Notes under the pieces: generated by a model
What the model was told of the DNA's origin: nothing
Database searches by the model: none
The model's input: the letters and a program-made list of their open reading frames with translations, nothing else
Program-made: the position numbers and the translations under genes
Part shown: in pieces, positions 16,130 to 22,372 of the stretch
How the letters are laid out: every line of letters begins with the position of its first letter
Numbering within the stretch: the first letter of the stretch is position 1
NCBI GenBank assembly: GCA_964449995.1
Contig: CAYVBW010000014.1
Span: forward strand, 1-23,140
Source of the DNA: CAYVBW01 sp964449995
GTDB taxonomy: Bacteria > Patescibacteriota > Microgenomatia > UBA1400 > PJMF01
Length of the DNA: 23,140 bases
Direction of reading: 5' to 3'

Positions 16130-16138
16130 GAGTGACAC

Positions 16139-16372
16139 AATAATTTAGTAGTTGTTTTATGAACAATTAATATAGTATTTTAATTTTTTATTATAAGACA
16201 TTCAAGCCACATCTAATACATATTTATTACACCCCTACTCTGGTAAAAATAAAATACACTATTTAGACCTATAGCAATTTTTTTGATAAACTATATTTTA
16301 CAAAAAATCAGGCTGATAAAATACAAGTAGCGAGGTGATATTTTAGTAAGTCAACAGTTGTCAGTTTTTTTG
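16139..16372. other. AT-rich intergenic region, no gene seen
   Basis: This is the main part of the 343-nt gap between the divergent lipoprotein and rpmF genes. It is strongly AT-rich and has no ORF of note. A small CAAC-A-GTTG inverted repeat followed by a T run lies near 16353-16370. It probably holds promoters for the minus-strand lipoprotein run, but no hexamer pair there is convincing. Confidence 0.5.
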
Positions 16373-16373
16373 G

Positions 16374-16402
16374 GTGACGAAAGTAGTCTGGAGGGTTATA
16401 AT
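16374..16402 (+). promoter_or_regulatory. Promoter for the rpmF-nusB-rnc-rpsP block
   Basis: GTGACG (16374-16379, four of six to TTGACA), a 17-nt spacer and a perfect TATAAT (16397-16402) lie 70 nt before the rpmF ATG. This is the best sigma-70-type promoter in the window. Confidence 0.65.
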
Positions 16403-16462
16403 ACACTCTGCTTAAATGAAATTAGGAATTAATTAACAATAATTAAATAGTCTACAAATAAA

Positions 16463-16468
16463 AAGGAG
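16463..16468 (+). promoter_or_regulatory. Shine-Dalgarno site of rpmF
   Basis: AAGGAG ends 4 nt before the ATG at 16473 and fixes that start. It is the only strong SD I see in the window; most other genes have AT-rich leaders without one. Confidence 0.75.
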
Positions 16469-16472
16469 ATTT

Positions 16473-16661
16473 ATGGGAGCAGTACCAAAAAATAAAATTA
16501 CCAGTGTTGAGCGGGGTAAAAGAAGGGCTGGCCAAGCCAGATCGCTTAGACTTAAAAAGGATGCTAATCAATCAGTGGTGCCTTTGCACAAACGTGGTTT
16601 AGTGGCCCAGATGTTTAGTCAAATGGAGATTAGTTTTAAAAAGATCATCAGCAAAAATTAG
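16473..16661 (+). CDS. rpmF: Ribosomal protein bL32, cysteine-less form
   Basis: 62 aa. The N-terminus MGAVPKNKITSVERGKRRAG matches the bL32 signature (AVPKxKxSxxRxxKRRA). The usual second half of bL32 is a zinc ribbon with two CxxC pairs around KLPHRVC; here it reads VVPLHKRGLVAQMFSQME with no cysteine at all, so the zinc site is lost. It is part of the large ribosomal subunit near the peptidyl-transferase region. It is first in its block, with a good promoter and SD, and nusB starts 6 nt after its stop. The identification rests on the N-terminal signature and on the rpmF ... acpP-rnc gene order known from many bacteria. Confidence 0.8.
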   Translation: MGAVPKNKITSVERGKRRAGQARSLRLKKDANQSVVPLHKRGLVAQMFSQMEISFKKIISKN

Positions 16662-16667
16662 TTTGTT

Positions 16668-17129
16668 ATGAATGACCCTCGCCCAACCCAAGATCATCGC
16701 CACCTTAAACGCATTAAATTGATGCAGCTGTTGTTTGCTGCTGCTTTTGACTATGATCATCAGCAGGGTTTAAAAAAAAATGATTTTGTTTCAAACAGAT
16801 TGCCTTTTTGTGAAATTCTTCAAAAAGAGGCAGAGAAGATTTTAAGATCTGTGGCTGAAATTGACCAGCAACTTCAAAAGCACGCTCCAGAAAGACCTTT
16901 GACTGAAATTAATCTAGTAGATTTAGCTATTTTAAGGCTAATTGTTTGGGAATCACTGCATAAAAAGACTCCAAAAAAAGTTTTAATTGATGAAGCTGTA
17001 GAGTTGGCTAAAGAGTTTGGTTCTGAGAGTTCTCCTAGATTTGTGAATGGAGTTTTGGGTAAACTGTTTAAAATGGAGGAAGTAAAAAGCGAGATTAAAG
17101 AGAAAGAAAAGCCTGAGAAAACTCAATAA
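16668..17129 (+). CDS. nusB: Transcription antitermination factor NusB
   Basis: 153 aa, normal length. The C-terminal half carries the NusB signature: RPLTEINLVDLAILRLIVWE, then KKVLIDEAVELAKEFGSESSPRFVNGVLGKL. The N-terminal helix RHLKRIKLMQLLFAAAF corresponds to the RNA/NusE-binding arginine-rich start of the family. NusB binds boxA RNA with ribosomal protein S10 and promotes rRNA antitermination. It lies 6 nt after rpmF. A Lys/Glu-rich tail (KSEIKEKEKPEKTQ) extends past the fold. Confidence 0.95.
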   Translation: MNDPRPTQDHRHLKRIKLMQLLFAAAFDYDHQQGLKKNDFVSNRLPFCEILQKEAEKILRSVAEIDQQLQKHAPERPLTEINLVDLAILRLIVWESLHKKTPKKVLIDEAVELAKEFGSESSPRFVNGVLGKLFKMEEVKSEIKEKEKPEKTQ

Positions 17130-17179
17130 TTTAAAATTAACCCTGGATTTTTGTTATAGTTTTTCGTAAATTGACTGTT

Positions 17180-17470
17180 ATGAGAAAAAATCAGATTCAA
17201 CTGCCAGCTTGTTATGAAAAAATTCAGTTAATTATTGCTGTCACTACAGGCAATAAGGTTAGAGACATCTCTCCTCACTCAAATTTAGTAACTGATTTAG
17301 GCCTGAGCTTGTCTTTTGATTTGCCAGAAATTGTGGCTACCTTAAATCATGAATATGAAGCTGACTCTTTAAATTTAATTACAGCAGAGGTTAGGGAAGA
17401 ACTAGAGGCTGCTGAGCCTACAGTGCTAGAGTTGGCTAAAATAGTTCAAGAAGTTAGGGATTTAGGCTAA
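17180..17470 (+). CDS. Acyl-carrier-protein-like small protein
   Basis: 96 aa from the ATG at 17180; a TTG at 17171 would add MTV. The pattern is ACP-like: helix 1 (YEKIQLIIAVTTG), ISPHSNLVTDLGLSLSFDLPEIVATLNHEYE for the loop and helix 2, and TVLELAKIVQEV for the last helix. Aligned from helix 2, Ser45 (LSFD) falls at the phosphopantetheine serine of the family DSLD motif, but the Asp before it is Leu and one residue is inserted upstream. Carrier function is therefore plausible, not assured. It sits between nusB and rnc, echoing the common acpP-rnc order, but no fatty-acid synthesis gene is in this window. Confidence 0.6.
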   Translation: MRKNQIQLPACYEKIQLIIAVTTGNKVRDISPHSNLVTDLGLSLSFDLPEIVATLNHEYEADSLNLITAEVREELEAAEPTVLELAKIVQEVRDLG

Positions 17471-17524
17471 AAATTAAGGCGATATATAAAATATATAAAA
17501 AAATAAGCAGTAACTAGTTTTTAT

Positions 17525-18202
17525 ATGAGCAATCAACTACCAATTACAAACCCAAAATTATTAGAGACTGCCCTCACCCACCGCAGCGCGCTAAATGAAC
17601 CCTCAAGTGGTACGAGTTCTAAAGTTTCCAATGAAAGATTGGAATTTTTAGGCGATGCAGTTTTAGAGTTAGTAGTAACTCGTTTTTTATTTAAGGAGTT
17701 GCCCCAAGAGCCAGAGGGAAAACTGACTGCCTTGCGCAGTGCTTTGGTTAGAACAGAAACCCTAGCTGAGGTAGCTTTAGAGCTGGGCCTTGGCGAAAAA
17801 CTTTATATGAGCAAGGGGGAAGAAGCAACTGGTGGTAGAGCTAATTCTAGCTTGTTAGCCAATACCTTTGAAGCTGTGATCGGTGCTTTGTATCTAGATC
17901 AAGGTTTTCAGGCAGTTGAAAAGTTTGTTGATAAGTATTTGTTACCTAAACTTGATAAAATCAAGCAAGAAAAATTGTACAAGGATGCTAAAAGTTTACT
18001 GCAAGAGATAGTTCAAGCTCAAGGTTACTCCACTCCGGAGTATGAGGTTTTATCTGCCCAAGGCTTAGATCATGCTAAAACTTTTACTGTAGCTGTTAAG
18101 ATAGGAAATAAGAATTTTGGCCAGGGTCGTGGCTCCAGTAAGCAAGCAGCTCAGCAAGAGGCAGCTCGTCAAGCTTTAGCTGTGTTTGAGAAAATTAAAT
18201 AA
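17525..18202 (+). CDS. rnc: Ribonuclease III
   Basis: 225 aa, full length. The signature NERLEFLGDAVLE (36-48) supplies Glu40 and Asp44 of the metal site. The second half-site is NTFEAVIGALYLD with Glu116; Asn113 stands where well-studied enzymes have Asp. The C-terminal double-stranded RNA-binding domain (about 155-225) has DAKSLLQEIVQAQG at its start and GRGSSKQAAQQEAARQAL at its end. It cuts double-stranded RNA, including rRNA precursors. It is followed after 20 nt by rpsP and shares the block with nusB, an rRNA-linked set. Confidence 0.96.
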   Translation: MSNQLPITNPKLLETALTHRSALNEPSSGTSSKVSNERLEFLGDAVLELVVTRFLFKELPQEPEGKLTALRSALVRTETLAEVALELGLGEKLYMSKGEEATGGRANSSLLANTFEAVIGALYLDQGFQAVEKFVDKYLLPKLDKIKQEKLYKDAKSLLQEIVQAQGYSTPEYEVLSAQGLDHAKTFTVAVKIGNKNFGQGRGSSKQAAQQEAARQALAVFEKIK

Positions 18203-18222
18203 ATAGTGTAAAATCATCTCCT

Positions 18223-18732
18223 ATGCTCAAGATTAAACTATCTAGATACGGTAAAAAAAATCAACCTCATTTTAGAATTGTGGTTAATGAGGCTAAAGAC
18301 AAAAGAGACGGTTCTTATGTAGAAAAGATTGGCCATTATTTTTCCAATCAAACCCCCAAAGTACTGGAATTAGATTTAGAGAGATATAATTTTTGGATTG
18401 GTCAAGGGGCTCAACCTACTCCAACAGTGGCTTATCTGGCTAAAATTGAAAAGTCAGGAAAGGGTTTTCCAGCAAAATCCAAAAAGAAATCAAAAAAACA
18501 AACAGCTAAAAAGGCAGAAGTTAAACAAGAAAAATCTAAAGAAAAACAGGAAAAAACAGTAGAGACACAACAGGTAGCAGAAAAGGAAGAGCCCAAACCA
18601 AAGTCAAAATCAGGACCTAAGGCTGATAAAAAGATTGAGTCAAAACCAGAGCCCAAACAGCAAGAAAAAAAGGTAGATTCCAAAGACACGACTAAAACTC
18701 AGCAGCCAGCAGCAGGTAAAACAAAGAAATAA
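18223..18732 (+). CDS. rpsP: Ribosomal protein bS16 with long charged tail
   Basis: 169 aa, about twice the usual 80-90. Residues 1-80 are bS16: MLKIKLSRYGKKNQPHFRIVV, DGSYVEKIGHY, then LDLERYNFWIGQGAQPTPTVAYL. The remaining 85 or so residues are a low-complexity Lys/Glu/Gln/Pro tail (KKKSKKQTAKKAEVKQEKSK and similar) that should be disordered and may contact RNA or be dispensable. bS16 is an early-binding 30S protein. The next gene is a KH protein, the common rpsP-KH pair. Confidence 0.95.
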   Translation: MLKIKLSRYGKKNQPHFRIVVNEAKDKRDGSYVEKIGHYFSNQTPKVLELDLERYNFWIGQGAQPTPTVAYLAKIEKSGKGFPAKSKKKSKKQTAKKAEVKQEKSKEKQEKTVETQQVAEKEEPKPKSKSGPKADKKIESKPEPKQQEKKVDSKDTTKTQQPAAGKTKK

Positions 18733-18786
18733 GACCATACATTTGGGTTATGATGGGTCTCAATTCATGACTTCAAACATTAAAAT

Positions 18787-19026
18787 ATGCAGCATTTAAT
18801 CGAGTTTTTACTCACTCATTTTGTAGAACATCCAGCAGATCTTTCTGTAGAAGAAATCGATGATGATTATCGAAAAACTTATTTAGTTAGAGCTCACCCT
18901 GAGGATATGGGTTTAATTATTGGCCATCGGGGTCAAACTATTAAAGCAGTTCGCCAAGTAGCCTCTATTTTGGCTAAAGAGCGCAATGAACGGTTTACTA
19001 TTAAGGTTGAGGAAGCAGAAGTATAG
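18787..19026 (+). CDS. khpA: KH-domain RNA-binding protein, KhpA/YlqC family
   Basis: 79 aa, the usual size of this single-KH family. The GXXG loop is Gly46-His-Arg-Gly49 in LIIGHRGQTIKAVRQV, flanked by the YLVRAHPEDMG strand before and ILAKERNERFTIKVEE after. Family members bind RNA, often in a pair with a Jag/KhpB protein, and affect ribosome or sRNA functions. Its place right after rpsP is the conserved order; rimM and trmD, which often follow, are not present. The 50-nt gap to the convergent pilO gene holds no clear terminator. Confidence 0.9.
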   Translation: MQHLIEFLLTHFVEHPADLSVEEIDDDYRKTYLVRAHPEDMGLIIGHRGQTIKAVRQVASILAKERNERFTIKVEEAEV

Positions 19027-19076
19027 ATCTTTGCAATTTAGCCTGATGATCTAAGGTTTGACTAACAATAGCTGAT

Positions 19077-19877
19077 TTAAAACTCAAAGCCCCTAATTCC
19101 AAATAAATCTTCTAAATCTGCGCTTTCAATAGCTGTTGGTTTTTGGAAACCTGAAGGCATAAATTGCTGAATTGTTTCAAAAGCTTTTAGCTCTTTTTCT
19201 CCAATTGAGGGCAGTTGGTCATCAACTCTAGTCACAATAGTTTGAGTGTAATAATAAGTGTTCAAAAGCATCTCAGCCTCGGTGCGGGTAACCCCTTCCC
19301 GATCTGTCCTAGTGTTTATTTCTAACTCCACGATTGAAGTGAAAGGAGCAATACGTTCTGCCAATTGCAAAAATTGATCGACTCTTTCTTCAGTTCCAGA
19401 TACAGTGAGTTCCATTCTCAGAGCACTATATCTTTGCTGTCTTCTTTGGGCAGCTGTATCTTTTGGTGCAGTATCCAGCAAAGATATTTCTGCTGATTCT
19501 GTGGCAATTTCTCCCGGACTGATATGCAAAGAAGTAATACCAACATTACTTTCTTTCATGGCCTGATTGAGATTAAACAAAAGTTCCATAACTGGTTTAT
19601 GAGAAGGAAGGACTTCATCCACTTTTTCTTTTTGTTGAAATTGATCTGAGATACGGATATTTTGCAAATCTTGGATTTTTCTTGACAAATCCATATATTG
19701 TTCTCTTTCAACCTCTAAATTAGAGCGCAGGTTAAATAGTGTTTGCACTTGTGGTTTGATTGCAAAAAAAACTAAGGCTACTATTGCCCAAATTAAGATA
19801 ATAGCCAGCAGCAGGTGACGCCTTGTGTTAAAAAAAAGCTTGATATTATTTTCTGAACCAGTATCAATAATTGGCAT
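19077..19877 (-). CDS. pilO: PilO-like type IV pilus alignment protein
   Basis: 266 aa. One membrane helix (about 19-41, LLLAIILIWAIVALVFFAI) after a short cytoplasmic start, then a coiled-coil stretch (NLRSNLEVEREQYMDLSRKIQDLQNI), then a ferredoxin-like periplasmic-type domain with VMELLFNLNQAMKESNVGITSLHI and a second alpha-beta unit (LRMELTVSGTEERVDQFLQLAERI). This order is the PilO/GspM pattern. It pairs with PilN and is bound through PilM to the motor. Its ATG overlaps the PilN stop by one base (TAATG), implying translational coupling. The C-terminal 55 residues beyond the fold are acidic and of unknown role. Confidence 0.88.
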   Translation of the reverse strand: MPIIDTGSENNIKLFFNTRRHLLLAIILIWAIVALVFFAIKPQVQTLFNLRSNLEVEREQYMDLSRKIQDLQNIRISDQFQQKEKVDEVLPSHKPVMELLFNLNQAMKESNVGITSLHISPGEIATESAEISLLDTAPKDTAAQRRQQRYSALRMELTVSGTEERVDQFLQLAERIAPFTSIVELEINTRTDREGVTRTEAEMLLNTYYYTQTIVTRVDDQLPSIGEKELKAFETIQQFMPSGFQKPTAIESADLEDLFGIRGFEF

Positions 19878-20452
19878 TAGTATTCCCTTTCAATCGTTAC
19901 TAGTTCTGAATCATCACTAAAACTAACAGTTAAGTCAAAACTATATTCCCCAAATCCAGATCTGATTAAGTTACTTTTGTTGAGGGTGGCAAAGTGCTCT
20001 CTTACTAAAGGATCGTCAATTTTGCCAAATGCTTCTTCTAAATAAAAAACATGAGGACTGGTTACTTTTAGTGAAAGAATCCCCTCTTCCATGTTGTATC
20101 GCAGGCCGCTGGTGCGGATGTTGGGGCCAAATAAGTCAGCAAAATAACCCATAGCGATTTGTTTATCAGTTCTTTGATCAAACAGTTCTCGAATAATAAT
20201 TAGCTTGTTGACAAAAAATAAGTAATCAGCTTCAAGCTGGCGCTCTGAGTCTACTTCATTTTGAGCCTGCTTGATTTGTGCCTGAATTTGTTTCAGCCTA
20301 AACTGTAGATAAATATTGCTGCCCAAAGCAGCCAAAAAGAAAAAGGCTGTTACACCAAAGACAATAATGACATAGCGAAAAATCTTACGATCTTTTTCTT
20401 GTTGCTTAGAAAGAGATAAATTTAGTTTAGATAGAAAGTTAACACTTTGCAT
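19877..20452 (-). CDS. pilN: PilN-like type IV pilus alignment protein
   Basis: 191 aa. A short cytoplasmic N-terminus, MQSVNFLSKLNLSLSKQQEKDRK, precedes a membrane helix (about 26-49) and a coiled coil (FRLKQIQAQIKQAQNEVDSERQLEADY), followed by a ferredoxin-like domain. In characterised systems PilN begins with a conserved INLLPWR-type peptide that inserts into PilM; here VNFLSKL occupies that place, so the contact is probably kept with a changed motif. It lies 4 nt after pilM and overlaps pilO by one base, a tight pilMNO set. No pilP or pilQ follows, in keeping with a cell lacking a conventional outer membrane. Confidence 0.87.
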   Translation of the reverse strand: MQSVNFLSKLNLSLSKQQEKDRKIFRYVIIVFGVTAFFFLAALGSNIYLQFRLKQIQAQIKQAQNEVDSERQLEADYLFFVNKLIIIRELFDQRTDKQIAMGYFADLFGPNIRTSGLRYNMEEGILSLKVTSPHVFYLEEAFGKIDDPLVREHFATLNKSNLIRSGFGEYSFDLTVSFSDDSELVTIEREY

Positions 20453-20456
20453 GAGA

Positions 20457-21470
20457 TTATTTATCTTGTCTCATCATCAGACCCATACACACAATAAAAG
20501 CTTGATGATTATTTTCCGGAATGTTTCCTGAAGCAGCAGCAAAAGGTGAAGCCAAAAGTGTTTCTGTTCCGGTTAGTTGAGTAAAGTACTCTATAATACC
20601 TGGCATTTGGGCTGAACCTCCTGTTAATACTATTCTGGTGATAGGGGTATCAGGTTGTTCGTTGTTGTAAAATCTTAAAGTTTTAACCACCTCCTGCCCA
20701 ATAGAATCAAGTGCTGGTAGGATAGTTTCGCTAATTTTTCCTTGCAACTGATCTTTAAGCAAACCATATGCTATTTTATATTCCTCTGCCTGTTCAAGAG
20801 TGAGATTTGAAATTGATTGCTGAATAGTTTTTGTAAATAAAGCCCCTCCTCCCTTTTTATTGGTGGCAATTTCTATTTGAGTTTTATTAACCACAGCTAA
20901 CTGAGTATTATTTGCTCCCATATTGACAATCATGGTTGTTGGGTCTTCAGGCACAAAACCTAGGGCTCTCATCACAGAAAAGATCTGTGTTTCTAAAATT
21001 AAAGGCTGAATTCCTAGGTTGTAAAAAAGATCTACATACATTTCTACGAAACTTTTGCGGGTTCCAACTAGCAAAACCTTCATTGACTCATCTTTAGCTT
21101 TTGCTGGTGGCTTATATAGTATTTGATACTCTAGGGAGAGCTGATCAAGCGGGATGGGAATGTGCTGTTCTGCCTGCCAATCAATAGCTGAAGCCAGCTC
21201 AGCACTACTCAAAGGCGGGAGATTGATAACTTTGGTGGCCACAATTTCTTCAGGCAGACTAAGATAAATATCGGTTTTGGGCAATTTGTGATCATTAAAT
21301 AATTGGACTACTATCTCTTGAAGTTTGCCAGCTTGATTGTTATCTTTGGGGACGCTGATGCCAGCAAGGTTGGGAATTTCTACTGCCCTATTAATTGCTG
21401 GCTGTTTGCCAGTTTTTCCTGAGATGGCTTTAATTGAATGTGTCCCAATATCGATGGCTGTGGCAGGCAT
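20457..21470 (-). CDS. pilM: PilM actin-like type IV pilus protein
   Basis: 337 aa, normal for PilM. The actin/FtsA-like nucleotide site is visible: phosphate-1 motif AIDIGTHSIKAI (5-16), phosphate-2 motif IVNMGANNTQLAVV (about 178-191) and adenosine motif VLTGGSAQMPGI (about 280-291). DWQAEQHIPIPLDQLSLEYQIL is the family-typical PilM segment. It is a cytoplasmic protein that binds the N-terminus of PilN and links the alignment complex to the PilB/PilT motors encoded 17 kb away. It follows the PilX-like gene by 33 nt. Confidence 0.95.
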   Translation of the reverse strand: MPATAIDIGTHSIKAISGKTGKQPAINRAVEIPNLAGISVPKDNNQAGKLQEIVVQLFNDHKLPKTDIYLSLPEEIVATKVINLPPLSSAELASAIDWQAEQHIPIPLDQLSLEYQILYKPPAKAKDESMKVLLVGTRKSFVEMYVDLFYNLGIQPLILETQIFSVMRALGFVPEDPTTMIVNMGANNTQLAVVNKTQIEIATNKKGGGALFTKTIQQSISNLTLEQAEEYKIAYGLLKDQLQGKISETILPALDSIGQEVVKTLRFYNNEQPDTPITRIVLTGGSAQMPGIIEYFTQLTGTETLLASPFAAASGNIPENNHQAFIVCMGLMMRQDK

Positions 21471-21503
21471 AGGTAATGTTAGATATTAATTGTAAATTTT
21501 GTG

Positions 21504-22295
21504 TTAATTTTTTGTTAAATCGCTGCCGCTAACTAAAGTAAAATCCATGAAACTAGGAGCGTTTAGAGCTGATCGTCTTACCTCAAGGGTGCGAGCTATA
21601 TCTTGTGGATCACTATAAGCTCCTGACTGTATGTTATACTGCACAGTTTCATCACCAATAGCGGGGCCAGAAATGTAAACTTTTGCGTGATTATAAACAG
21701 GTCTGACTCTTAATAAAATATCTTCTGCGGTTACTGAAATTGTACGGCGATAGTAGTAATCTATATCTCCCTGTGAGTGAAAATCTTGCTCGATTTCTTC
21801 AAAATTATCTTCGGGCTGACGTTGGCATGGATCGTAGCCATAATGAGTGGCTTCAGTGTTGCTCAAGGCAGAAATTATCATGGCAGCAGGAGGGTTGCTG
21901 GAGTTGCAATCATCAGATTTATCCCACCACGACACACTTACGTCACCTACAACTTGTGCTAGAGGAATTTGGATTACTCTAGCGCTGTTAATTGAAATAT
22001 CTACTACACTGGACTCATCCACATTAGCAGCAACGTCTATATCATCCAAGCTAAATGTTCCCTCAAGATCTTTTTCCACTCCTTTTTCTATTTCTCGAAT
22101 ATTAAATAAAGCCTGCTCTACTCCACTTTCAGCAGCATTAAAGACTCTTGTGGACTCATCTTGAATAAAAGCAATGTCTTGTTCTTGCATTGTCCGTTGA
22201 CTTAAACTGATCGCAACTGTTAATACTACTGCCATAATCAATAAAGTGATAATACCAACCTGCCCTGATTGGGGGTTGTAGGTTTTATGTTTCAT
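21504..22295 (-). CDS. PilX-like type IV pilus-associated membrane protein
   Basis: 263 aa. The N-terminus KTYNPQSGQVGIITLLIMAVVLTVAISLSQRTMQEQD has one membrane helix and then FNAAESGVEQALFNIRE, the AExGxExAL pattern of PilX_N and GspK-type proteins. There is no GFTLIE site and no clear +5 Glu; processing after SGQ is possible but unproven. The body is an acidic beta-rich domain (DVAANVDESSVVDISINSA, ISVTAEDILLRVRPVYNHAKVYISG). It heads the run to pilM, pilN and pilO and may act with the PilV- and PilW-like pilins at the tip. A candidate promoter lies just upstream. Confidence 0.8.
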   Translation of the reverse strand: MKHKTYNPQSGQVGIITLLIMAVVLTVAISLSQRTMQEQDIAFIQDESTRVFNAAESGVEQALFNIREIEKGVEKDLEGTFSLDDIDVAANVDESSVVDISINSARVIQIPLAQVVGDVSVSWWDKSDDCNSSNPPAAMIISALSNTEATHYGYDPCQRQPEDNFEEIEQDFHSQGDIDYYYRRTISVTAEDILLRVRPVYNHAKVYISGPAIGDETVQYNIQSGAYSDPQDIARTLEVRRSALNAPSFMDFTLVSGSDLTKN

Positions 22296-22303
22296 ACTTC
22301 TTT

Positions 22304-22332
22304 ATCATAGAGAATTTTTTGCTGGCGGTAAA
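22304..22332 (-). promoter_or_regulatory. Candidate promoter for the pilX-like/pilMNO run
   Basis: On the minus strand TTTACC (22332-22327), a 17-nt spacer and TATGAT (22309-22304) precede the ATG at 22295. Transcription from here would begin within a few bases of the start codon, so the mRNA would be leaderless or nearly so. Sequence match only. Confidence 0.5.
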
Positions 22333-22372
22333 GTGTTAAGAAACAGGAGTTGAGAAAGTAGTTAAGTTATCC

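Noticed and set aside
18733..18765. Hairpin after rpsP as terminator
   Set aside because: AGACCAT and ATGGGTCT pair imperfectly across a long loop and no T tract follows; rpsP and the KH gene are probably co-transcribed.
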